Shown here one piece after another: positions 29,001 to 41,000 of a DNA stretch of 64,000 nucleotides; within the stretch, counting starts at the first letter, position 1, and the number at the start of each line of letters is the position of its first letter. Position numbers and translations under genes: made by a program. The DNA lies in contig JAQNBH010000007.1 in assembly GCA_028752905.1 (NCBI GenBank), positions 13,792,759 through 13,856,758 of the forward strand, given 5' to 3'. The stretch is from Cladorhizidae sp. MBARI D1340-BT2. Its lineage: Eukaryota; Porifera; Demospongiae; Poecilosclerida; Cladorhizidae. The notes below the pieces were generated by a model, which did not search any database, was not told the DNA's origin, and worked only from the letters and a program-made list of their open reading frames with translations.

Positions 29001-32000
29001 AACAGGAAGGGTTTGAGAAAGGTCACAGAATCACATTCTTCAGATTCACAAGGAAGTGATATTATAATAAGAAAACTGGAGAAGGAGCTCTAGACACCAT
29101 ACATACTATGTGATTCCTTCACCAACTATCTGCACTAAATTGAGAATGGGAATTTGATTCTTTGAAACATTCTTCCAGGAAGCCCTTGAATGGATACATT
29201 GCTGGAGGCCCACAAATAATAGAGAGAAGTCGATTAAATGTTTACTCTTGGTGACTGTAAAGCTCTCTTTGATCGACAAACATTTATTGGCACTGGCTTC
29301 TCTCATGGTTACTTTGAAGAAATTGTATGATCGCTTTCCAAGACAAACTCTGTGTGGTTCAATCTGTTTATGTATCTAAAGGTCCCAGGCCTGATCAGAG
29401 TGCAATGCCTGATTGTGATTTTGCATCTAGTTTTTATTAGTAAAGCCAATAGGTGGATTGGGAGATGGATAGGTTGGTGGATGGGTGATTGAGTTCTCAG
29501 CAGGAGATCCTTTAGAGAGATGTTACTCTCTTCAGCATGTTTAACTTGCAAATTTTATGGCTAGTAGGCCTATTATAAACACTTCCTCCTAAATCTAATA
29601 GAGCTCACATTGTCTTCAATCGTTTTGCCTTTTTGTGAAAGTCTCTACAACTGTTTTAATAAGTTGCCAGTGCTAAGTTGACATGGTTTTGAAGCTTGGG
29701 AGTGTGGACTGTAGCATTTGTTTGTGATCAAATCTTCTCTCATTTTTAGTGAGCCAAAATCTAGAGCTAATACTGAGAGTCACCATAATTCTTGGCTACA
29801 TAGCTTAGGGTTGTCTATTTCTATATGGGCATAGAGATAGCTACAAATCTTTCAGAGACACATTCTAGTTAAATATCTATCTCAAAATGGGTGAATAAAC
29901 ATCCTTTAGTTCAGTCATCATTAAAAGTATCTTGCTAGTGGTAGCTGTGCAGGAATTACCATCTTATACATTACGCTACAGGTACTTCTTCAACCCACAT
30001 AACAGAAGTGCTGGATAGGAATTAGTCCTCTTTTGATGTGTGGGGAGCTATGCTGGGTAAAGTTACTACAACCACTTGCTCTCCTCAAGATAGCGCAACT
30101 CATTGCCTCATTATCCATTAACACTTTTTCATTGCCAAGAAGACTAACCCAACTTAGATATTTAAAATTGTATAGAGAATTTCCCTATCTAGTATATTCA
30201 ATAATGTTGAGGTTGGTGGAGGCGAGGCCACCATCTACAGCAAAATCTTTGAGAATCACTTTTATTCTATGGTACATACCTAGGATTACTTTTCTGTAAA
30301 TATGTGCACGGAATTTTAGAGAGGGACAAAGCATACAGTCAAAATATTCAATGCTTGATATATCCTGTCCTGGCAGATACTAGATTTCCGTGATGCAATT
30401 TCAGTGAAAACAAAATAACTGATAGTTTTAAGTCTGTTAGTCCATTTTGAGATAGGCAATTCATAGGCTGTGTATTTATATTTAAGCTTAGGAAAGCATG
30501 AAAATCCAATGGATGACAACACACTATGTAAGGCCCATGGTAGTAATGTTGCACTCCTCATTGAAAATGCTAAGAAATCTACCACTACAAAACATACTAA
30601 TAGCTTGATGTCTATAGAGATAGACAAACATATATAGCTGGATAAAAATGTGGAAAAACAGGGGATTTTTCTTTTATTGATTACAGCATGATGAATCCAG
30701 GTATTCTGAAATATTGGCACTCACTAGAGCCTACCTAGAAGATGTCTGGTAGAGATGATATATATAATATGCATGCATTTGTGCTAGAAACCCATTGTGT
30801 ACTTTGACACTGAACAATGGTTGCAATTCCAAAGTGAGAGTGGCCTATAGGTTCTATAGAAAAGTATGCTCGTGTTCTGTTTTTCTAAAACGTGTGCCAG
30901 AAAGTGTATCAAACATCATTCTTTGAAACACTAATCTGCGTGGTAACAAAATATGTGTGATGTGGGGTTTCAATTGGGAATTACAGAGGTGCCAGAATGT
31001 CTCCAATATGAAACTTCTCTTGAACCACGAATATCCCACCTCTTCTTCTTCTTAGTAAGTCCACAAAAAAAACTACAAACACAGATTAAATATGTTTAAG
31101 CCAGAGCTGAAGACATTCTTGTCCGATAACATTATATTATGCTACGTTCGATGCTGTGCGCAAGGGAGATCAAGTTTAGGACATATCAGAAATTGCTGCA
31201 TTGTTTGGGATTCCGTTCCACATTTGAACATGACTTCATCCTCTTCTAGGTATCCCCATTTAGCAAGGGTGGCTTTTGCACCAACACTGGTTCATAATCT
31301 TTTTAAGCACTTCCACTCTGCATAGATTGAATAGTCACCAGGAGGCAGTGCCTCACTAGTACTCAGCTCCATTGGTGCAGTTGGTGGAAGCTTGCTTACT
31401 CTTTCTTTCTACACAGTTTCCCTTTAGCTTCTTATATTCTTGACTTCGAAGGGGTTAACACACCTCAAGAAGCTGTTTCTGGATTTCAAGCAGCTTTCAG
31501 ATGGGGAACATTTCCATATAGGAGATGGCTTTTATCTGAAGCATGCCTTTGTCTTTCTTTTCTGTTAGCTGCAGTCCATCATATATCCACTGGGGCAATG
31601 CCTGCTAGAAAGTACAGACTGAGAGTAGGTGTTGGTCTGAGGCAATGTGTAATAAGGTGGTAGCTAAGTGTTTAGTGCTGGATCTAGCTTCTTGGCATGT
31701 GCTGATCTTTATCACAAGACATGTTTACCTTGCAGTAAAGTAGCAGAGAGCTATTGCAGTGGTCTTCAGATTCTGTAGGTTAACACCCCATGTAGTACCA
31801 GTGAGCTTGTTGATGATTTCTTCATTCACTTTGCATCTGGTCTTCTCAATATGGCTCTTAAATGAGAGACATTAGTCTACGGTTAACTCTAGGTAAGACT
31901 GGGTTCTCACAGAGTAAGAAGAGTTCCTGACTAGTTGACTTTCAGTTGGCGCTTTGCTTTACAATTTCTCAGGTGGAATGTACACACCTGCTTCTTAGAT

Positions 32001-35000
32001 GGATTTGCATGAAGGTGGTTAACTTGATAGAATGGTGTTAGCTCAATGAGAACAACCACTGTAAGAACCCAGAAGCTTCTATTTCTGGACTGGTCCTCCC
32101 TAGTTCACTTTTGCAGTATGCAATACTAAGTTATGAGCACGAGATTATGCATGATAATATAATGGCTATGAATATAAATATTTGTATCATACTATTGCAG
32201 ATAATAAAGACTTCAATTTTGCACCTTCAAAATTCAATTTGACAATATTCGATTTGGACTACGATGACATAAATCACATGGGAATGTGTTTCAATGTCAG
32301 CATTACTGATGATGATATTCGTGAAGATATTGAATCATTCACTCTTGAAATCTCAGATCTATCGCATCTTCAAATAATAGCCCGGCCTAAAGTCACAGTG
32401 ATCTCTATTTTGGATGATGATGGTAAATTCAGTATGCATAGTAAATTTCATAACTAGAAACATGTCGACTTGATGAACCATAATCTTTTGTCTTATGTAG
32501 ATGCAACCATTGGTTTCTTCAATGCATCATATTCTTTTGCTGAGAGTGATTTAAAAGGTTCCTTGCGATTTGGATTGATGTCTGAAGTTTTACAGACAAA
32601 AGTTTCTGTTCAGTTTAACATATCTCAGGAATCAAAATCATGTAAGAAACCAATTATCTTTGTTTAGCGGCAGGGAATCTTTGTTTAGCAGTAGGACTAA
32701 GAAGGTATAGTCCATGTTTCTCAATCAGTCCATTTTCCCCCCAAATATGCAAATACTAAACAATTTTTTGAGAAAAGTTTACTCTTTGCAATGAAAATCA
32801 GATCCACTGATTTATTTTTGCAATCAGTGACAGGGATCTTGGTTGGTGTTTTGATAATTGAATGATATTTGAATTGCTGATATTACACAACTAAAGACAA
32901 GGTTACAATCCTGCCAATGTAGAAGTGCCCCCAGAGTAATTTATTCTTCTTTGGTTTTGTGCTACTCCTAACCATTAACTGAAACATATTCCCATGAGTT
33001 ATTTATTAAGTAGGTATACATGCTACCACTATAATATACTGATTCTCTTTTTAATTGGGTGAGGTGATAGTTCAATTGTTACTGGTGGAGCTCCTAAATC
33101 TGCACGTCTCATTCTTGCCACTCCCATCTGTTTTCCTGCTTGCCGTCTGGAAATGGTGAGCGCTCTCTATACTGATTTTGGCTTAGCCTGACCAAGTAAT
33201 TGTACAGCTTGAGATCCATGCCCAAGATGACTCTTCTCCGCCAAGGACCCCACCACACCAACCCTGTGTTTCAGCTTGTGTTGATCTAACTCCAACTCCA
33301 AATCTACTAGGGTGTCTGTCTCTTAAGGTTCTATTTGCCATTGTTAATCTTCTCTTCTCATCCAGTAGTTTCTCAGCAGGTATCAGTGATATGAACCAGA
33401 GTGAGGTGGGAGCCAGAGTCACCTTCATACCAGCACAGGATACACCATTCAGCTTCCCCATCACATAGATGTCTTCTTCCAGCTCCTTGTATTGCACCAA
33501 CATGACCTTGTTGGGGCACTCAGACCACTTATGACCTTTCGGGTTACAACCATAACATCTGAATTGTGTCATACTTTTATCAAACTTATCTGCAATAGGA
33601 TTGTTGGAGTATAACTCGGCTGACTTGTTCTGACCCTGCTGTTGCCCAGTAGAGCTTCTGGCTGGGCTGTTACCTACCTTCTGCCAGCCCATTTCAAAGT
33701 TATCTCCTGTGAGCCCCTCCACTGAACTGCTGTACCTTGGTGAACAATTCAGCCAAACCCCAAAACACATGGACATCTGATTTTGTATGGGGATGTCAGA
33801 AAGCAGCAACAGCTTTGGTTTTCACTTCCTGTGGACTGATGAATCCTTTTCCAATGTCATGTCCAAGGAAGAGAGAAGAGGTCATGCCAAGTTGGGACTT
33901 AGTTGGTTGTACGGTGAGACCAGCAGAGCTGAGGCAAGTTAAAACAGTGTGGAGATGTTGAAGGTGGTTTGTCAAATTTTTACTAAAAATGGAAATGTCA
34001 TCAAAATCTGATAAATCTCCAAGTATGCCATCCATGATCCTTTGGACATTGCGAAAACCAAAGGACATGACACCATTACAAATGTTCTTTTCTCTCTGTC
34101 AGCTTCAGCAAGAGGTACTTGGCAAAATCATGGGCCAAGTCTAGGGTGTGAAGTATGCAGCCCCATCCATCTTCTCAAAGGATGTCTTCCACATGTGGAA
34201 GATAGTAGCAGTCTGGTATGGTTACTGCATTCAGGTGGCAGTAATTGACGACAAGTCTAACAGAACTTCGTGGGTGTTTAGGAATGGCGAACATCGGTGC
34301 AGACCAGGCTGAGAATGTCACAATCAAACCTGAATCTTGGAGTACTCTGAACGAAACGGTTCTTCCCATACCTTCGGGATATAGTAGGGATGTAAATAGA
34401 CAGGTAAGGTATCACCAGTGTCGATTTTATGGGGAGTGGCTCTGGCTCACCCAAGGGTAGATTTAATCACTGTCGGAAAGCAGTGCCAGATGTTGAGGAT
34501 TGTCAAGCGTTGATTGCCTTAGAGGTCGGGTCCCACTGCAGTGGGGCATCAGATGGTTGGATGTGATAGTCGGGTAGTTGTTTTGCATCTGTGGGGTCAG
34601 CAGAAAGATATGCAATATTAGATACAGGGGGATGCCACCCTTTGAAGACAGTAATATGCATAGTTCTAGTTATTTTTTCTCACTCTGGCATATCAATTGA
34701 ATACGCAACTGGCGAGACATGTGGAGACATGGCCTATAACAGTATATGGCCCACTCCATCTGTCTGTCAGATTAGCTGCAGGTTTACAAGATAATGGGAG
34801 TAAAAGCCAATATTTGATCTCTAATGGCGAAGGATCTTTTTTGCATTCTTGTCGAACCATTCTTTGGTTCAAACTTGAGTTGCAGTCTGGTTTTCTATAG
34901 CAACAGCATGCATTGCTGGCAAGGTCTTCTCTCAGCTGCAAGAGCCAATCTGCAATGCAATGTGTGGGGATAGAAGATGGCAACCACTGTTGTTTGAGGA

Positions 35001-38000
35001 TTGAGAGAGGTCCATGCACTTGTTTCCCTAATATCAGTTCAAAGGGAGAATAGCCAGTGGTGGAGCAAGGGTCATCACGACAGGTGAATTAAAATAGGGG
35101 AGATAGTCATCCCAGTCTTTGTCGTTGATATCGGTCTTCCGAATCATTTGTACTGAGATATGGTGAAACCTTTCTACAGTTCCATTGGACTGGGGTCGGT
35201 ATCATGTAGTCTTCGAGTGCTTTACTCCTAGGAAAGAGAACATCTTCCTTATGAGAGCTGAAATGAAGTTAGATCCTCTGTCTGAGATGGTTTCTTTGGG
35301 GACTGAGAGACGAGAGAAAATTGTAAGTAATGTTTGGGCTACTACCTTAGCATTCGTAGTCTTCAAGGGAACGGCATCAGAGTAGCAGAAGCCTAAATCT
35401 ACAGATGTCAACATGTACATGTTCTGCTTGGTAGTGAGAGGCAAGGGTCCCATAATATCAATTGCTACCTTGACAAAAGGACAGGTAATAGGGAGCATAG
35501 GGTTGATTATTGGAGTGAGAGTGAGTTCTCACTGCTGTGTGCATTGGTACCTGTCACAAGCTTGGCAGGCTACAAACATCTTTGCTGATACCTGGCCAGA
35601 ATCCACAGCTTAGCCACCTAACCCCTCAGTGGATAGGAAGATCTTTGTATGCACATTCTGTTTCCTCGAGCAGGGCCTGGAACTGTCGGTGTGTCAGAGC
35701 AGATCTCTTAACTATGAAGTTAACAATCTTTGCCACCATAGTCATAACCTCATTAAGCTCTGAGTTTGACATAAAATTCTGCATAATCTTGTACTTGATG
35801 CAAGTGACGCCAACATGGCCTGACATCGGTGTGGAGTGAGTCAGCTTTATCACAGCCTCATGGTGAGAGAGGGGTAGGACAATATGGAAACGGGATCTCT
35901 TGTCTGGTCAGTAGTCTCCCTGCGGAGGACACTGTTGAGCATGACATACTCAGACTCCGGTAGTTAAGATTTGGCCCAGATGTCGTTCAGGGAAAGGTCT
36001 TCCAACTGGTACTGGTGCAGGACCTCAGATTTACGTCAGGGCACGGAGTGGACTCAACGTCATACTGGGATGGAGAGGCTGGCAAATAGCTGGATAGGGA
36101 ACTGAGTGAGTGAGAGAAAAATTAGTTTGAGGAGAGTCATAAGAGGATGAGAGGATATCATTATAGCAATCAGGTTAAGTATCGGACTTCTTTGAGCCAG
36201 CAGCAACATCAGCTGGCAAATCAATCTTGTTGCACAGGTTGGAGCAAGTAGTCACTTCACACACTTCTTTGGGAACATCTTGGATAGTAGTTTTGAGCAA
36301 CCCAAACAGTAGTGGACAATCTTGTCCAAGGAGAATGTCACAAGATATGTCATCGGATACTGCCATGGGCCTCTCAAAACTTAACTGCAAGATTTAGCAG
36401 GGAACCGAGAGGGTAGTCGCAGGTCTGTGTACTCCCTTGATGGTGACTGAATGTTTGTGATAAAGGATTAGAGCCTCAGTTCTGGAAGTCTTGGAGTAGT
36501 CCAGTGCTGATTACCATGTGGTCAGCACCACTGTCGAGGAAAAAAAAGACTGGAGCATTCTGGACAGATCCCATAGTGACGAGAGATGGCAGGGTGCACT
36601 GGTTCTCCAGTGAATCAATTTTTCTGACTTCCTTCTCAGGTATATTGTGATGGCTGAGATGGTCTGGGGTTAACTTAGCCTGGTTCGGGAACTGGGTCAC
36701 TGCCACTGCTGGAGAGGGTTGTTTGATAAGTTGGAAGTGAAGATTTCGGGCCTGAGGGCGGTCCTGCCTCTGCTGTCTGTGTCGAGGCAGATAGTCTTGT
36801 TTCGTTAAGGTTTGTCTCCAGAATATCCTGGCCTGTAATTGTGGTGGATCTAGATATTTCATAAGTAGTCATCTGAGAAGTCAGCCATCTCTTGGGCAGT
36901 AGCTGGCTTCTTATCCATAATCCACGTCATGATGTGAGGGAGGATGATCTGTATGAGACGTTCCAGTGTGACTATGTCTATGCCTTCCTGTTTGGTCTCT
37001 ATTTCTATGACCCAGCCATCAAAGAACAGGAGTTCATGATTGATGGCATCTCTGCAAGTTTCCCCAGGCTTCATTGTGAATTCCTTGCCAATTTAGTTGG
37101 AGGTCATGTTTGTCGATGTGATGGAGTGCCTATAATGCTTTCTTGGCTTTCTTGTAGTCCTCCTTATCCTTATCAGGGAGGTTGAGGACTGTCTTGGTAC
37201 TTGGAGTGGGCAGGAGTGATGTCAGATGAGCGATCCAGTCTTTGGAGTGATTTCATGAGTGGTCGTTGGGTTTTCAAAACCTTGGAGAAATACTTCTATT
37301 TCATCACCATGGACATATTTGTTGAGTTTTGGAGCATGAGTTCCTCTGGCTTTTTATTCAGCTTTAGACATTTCTTGTAGTCTGTATTCCTCTTTGAGCA
37401 CTCTCTCCATGGCTCTCTATCTGCTGTTTGATCAGTCTCTCCCGATCTTCTCTGTTTTTACGTCTATTCTCCTCCATGTATACTCGAGCGGCTTCATCTC
37501 TTCTTTGCTGTTCTTCTCTAGCTTCCTGCAGCTTGTTGACTGCAGCAGAGTTGGTCATAGATACGATGAGCTTCTATCAGCTTCACCCTTGTCTGCTTCA
37601 GCTTTCCTGCATTCTTCCTGTCTCAGTTTCTCTGCCTCTGGCTTCTCCGCTTCTGCTTTCCTGTTGGATTCTGCCTATTATGTTCTAACATCCGCATCAT
37701 CACCAGCATGTCTTGCTCTCTGTTGGTGAAAGTCGAGGTGGATTGGACGGACTCCTCTTTAGACAGCTCTTTGTTTTGTGACTGTCTGGCATTTTGTGTT
37801 TCAGAACGTGAGGGTGTGAGAAAGGTAGGGTCAGATTTGTCCTTTTTTGCTGAGTATCCATCTGGTTGGTCTGGTAATGAACGGAAGGTCTGTGGTCTAT
37901 TTGGTATTGGAGTTGGTTGGAGGATTTGTAGAGGGATTTGAGCGGTCTGAAGTTGACTCACACAATCAGTCAAGTCGATGTGGGGGACAACTGCCACCAG

Positions 38001-41000
38001 ATGTTAGGTTGTTACTCCTGTTCAAAGTTTGAGCGGTTTAATTCTATCTACTTGTCAGTAAATAAGAATTTCATTTAATAATATATAATTATAGCTAGTT
38101 AATTCTGAGAAACAGAGAAAATCTTGCCAACCGTGTGCTGGCCTCCTTTAAATAAGCTAACCAGCACATGGCAGTCTCATTGGCTAACCAACATAATGAC
38201 ACAATATATTATATATCCAATTAAGGCTATAAAATGATTTCACACTTTATGGTTATGAATGTGTTCTGTGATGTTCCTAATTGGCTTGTTAGGAGATCCT
38301 AACACCACCTTACAAAACCAAAAATAAGGAATAAAACACAACAGATCAATGAAATTTCTACATGTTCACATAGCTCGCATGACCAAATAAGGAAAATACA
38401 ATCACACAAATGAAATAACTACATGTACAGACAACTTGTACACAAAACACATGACCAAATCAGAAAACACAACAGACCAATGAAATGGCTGTGTTGCTAA
38501 GTCCAGTTTTTCAGACATTAGTCTTGAGAACTATATTAACTTCAAATGTAGCCGGAATGTATATTCTTATAACATTCCCCCACACCCCCCTTCCCATAAA
38601 AAGATCAATCACTACAGTACCATCAATCTATCTTCATCAATTTATGACCAATATCAATTTTACAGTTATGATCGAGAATGATGGAGACAGAGTCTATGTC
38701 ATAAATGCTGACCAACCATGGATCAATATTTCCTTCATTCTGGACAATGATGAGATATACGAACTGACCGAGTTGTTGGTGGTAACTTTAAGTTTTTTTG
38801 GTGACCCTCCTGTTCGTGTCACTATTGCTCCAAACTGTTCTGAGATCCATATCTTGGATGATGAAGGTAACCAATGTCATTTCCTGCAATGCCAGTTGTG
38901 GAAAAATAAAATCAATGCTCGTGTTATATATTACTATCACTCACTTCAATTGATCATGAAAACAGAGTGCTTAATTGATTTTAGGAACTAAGAATCAAAG
39001 TACAGTATGTCATCATTTGTAACATACCAGCATGTCATATACAGCACACAGTTTTTTGTAATGGTAAATATTCATATAATACATTGTTGAGGGCATTTAA
39101 CTATGTAAATATCTGTGCCCTTGTAATCTGAATTTTCATTTTCCAGATTTATATTTTAGATTTGATCCAGATATGTACTTTATCAGCAAAGATGATGTAA
39201 GTGTCAGTCTGAAAGTGCACTCATTCAGTGGATATGTCAGTGATATTGGGGTCACATTGAGGGCAAGAATTGCAAACAGTTCAATTTTTCGTGGTATGTA
39301 ACTAAAGAACCTTTTTAACTTGTAAATATTATGCATGATATTATTTGTAAACCAATCTTTTACATTTCCATTCAAAAATAGAATTATCAAAAGAAGATAC
39401 GCAAATAATTATTTCATGATTTATTTTTCCCGTAGATTTTACTTTTGAAGGAAATGATGCTTGGAAATTGGTAGAACTTCCTATAATATCAAATGACATG
39501 GCAGAGAGGCCAATGGATTTTATGGTTGAATTGTCATTTATTAACTACACCAATGGCAAACCAGTCAAAATTCAAGATAGGAAACGAATTCATCTGGGAG
39601 GTGATGCTCTAGTGACCATACGTCCTCCACTCCCTATTGCAATTATCATTGGAGTAACCCTAGGAACAGTGACATTGTTAATAACCCTTGGTGCTACAAT
39701 ATATCTTCTCAATGTATTGGTGAGGTTTGTGAGGAGGAAAAGAGCTAATCAGGCTCTGGAACACGAGAATATAAGGTATGTGATGGATTGTGAAATCAAT
39801 GGCAAAGTTTATATAACATCATAGAAGCTTGTTTTGAATTGATACTTATATAGGCTATATATAAGTATCAATGTAGCTTGCGTAAACTGTAGCTCCTTAG
39901 AAACTTGGTACATAATTATATAAGTTTTCATCTGTGAGCTCACTTTGTTGGACCTAGCCATGACAAGTAGCAGCTATAGCCACAGCTGTGAATCATAGCT
40001 ACAGCCTTCTCAAGTCACTCGAGCGATGTCTTAAAAAACCAATATAGATAGCACTACTGCTTAACTAAGTGATGGCTTCTTAGAAGTTTGTGATTCTAAA
40101 AGCATGCTTTGTAGAGGACCAAGCATCATCCAGAAGCTACTGCTATACTTCTATACTACAGCAATTATAATCTTTGCATATTAGCAAATCTTTGACTATT
40201 AGTAGAGCACAATAAGCACTATCTAGTTTTATGTACTTAGCCTTACCTAAACTTTGCCAGATGGATTTATTTATTATTATCTACTAGCATTAGAGATAGA
40301 AGCGATTATGAATAGGGCGACCATATTCGATGAATTAGACCTGAAACCAAGTGATCCAGCCATGGCCAGGTTGAAGATGGAGTAACATCTACTACTGAAG
40401 GACCAAACCCTCTAATGTTGAAAAATTAGGGGATGAGCTGTGGTTAGGGGTGAAAGGCCAATCAAACTTGGATATAGCTAGTTCTTTGTCAAAATTTAGC
40501 AAGGCCAGAAGCGTCAACCCCCCAATGCCATTGATTGGTAATAGCCTGGCTAATACAAACAAACAAACAAATAAACAAATAAATAAATAAATAAATAAAC
40601 AAACAAATAAATAAATGTTATACTCATTGAATATTACTGCTTTATCATCCAGTATTATAATAATAATATATATATATAATTATATATTTTTATGGGAAAG
40701 TGTCAGATGCCCGTGCTGCCCAATACAGATGTGCAGTTACCCCGCTGGACCGCCACGGATAGTCTCTGGAGCAGGTACTCTGTCGATTTGGGCTCGCCCG
40801 ACTCTGTTTTAATGGGAGGAAAAAAAAGGAAAAAAAATTAATAAAAAATAAAAACTCTTCCAACCAGTGGCTGTGGAGACATCAGGGACTTTCGGCCCAG
40901 GGACTTTACCCTTTTTGAAAGAGCTTGGCCGCAGAGTGAGCAGAACAACAGGGAAGAGCCCCTTCCTGATCCAACGTTTGGCGGTTGCATGCAGAGGGGG

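Larger units (their letters stand above)
33725..38304 (-). mobile_element. Antisense Ty3/gypsy element, order LTR-gag-protease-integrase-RT
   Basis: Read on the minus strand from 38304 downwards: LTR, primer-binding-like site, gag (SCAN-like), protease, integrase, RT, with the RT breaking off at about 33725. Integrase precedes RT, the order described for Gmr1-like Ty3/gypsy elements. Many stops and frameshifts make it dead. No second LTR was found. It lies in the intron of module 9, antisense to the receptor gene. Confidence 0.75.

Noticed and set aside
30316..30720. 134-codon minus frame as a gene
   Set aside because: No motif, no splice context with the receptor, and surrounded by decayed repeats.
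38485..38665. Upstream extension of the 168-codon frame as coding
   Set aside because: Only the part after the ttacag acceptor matches sister B exons; the upstream part looks like intron.
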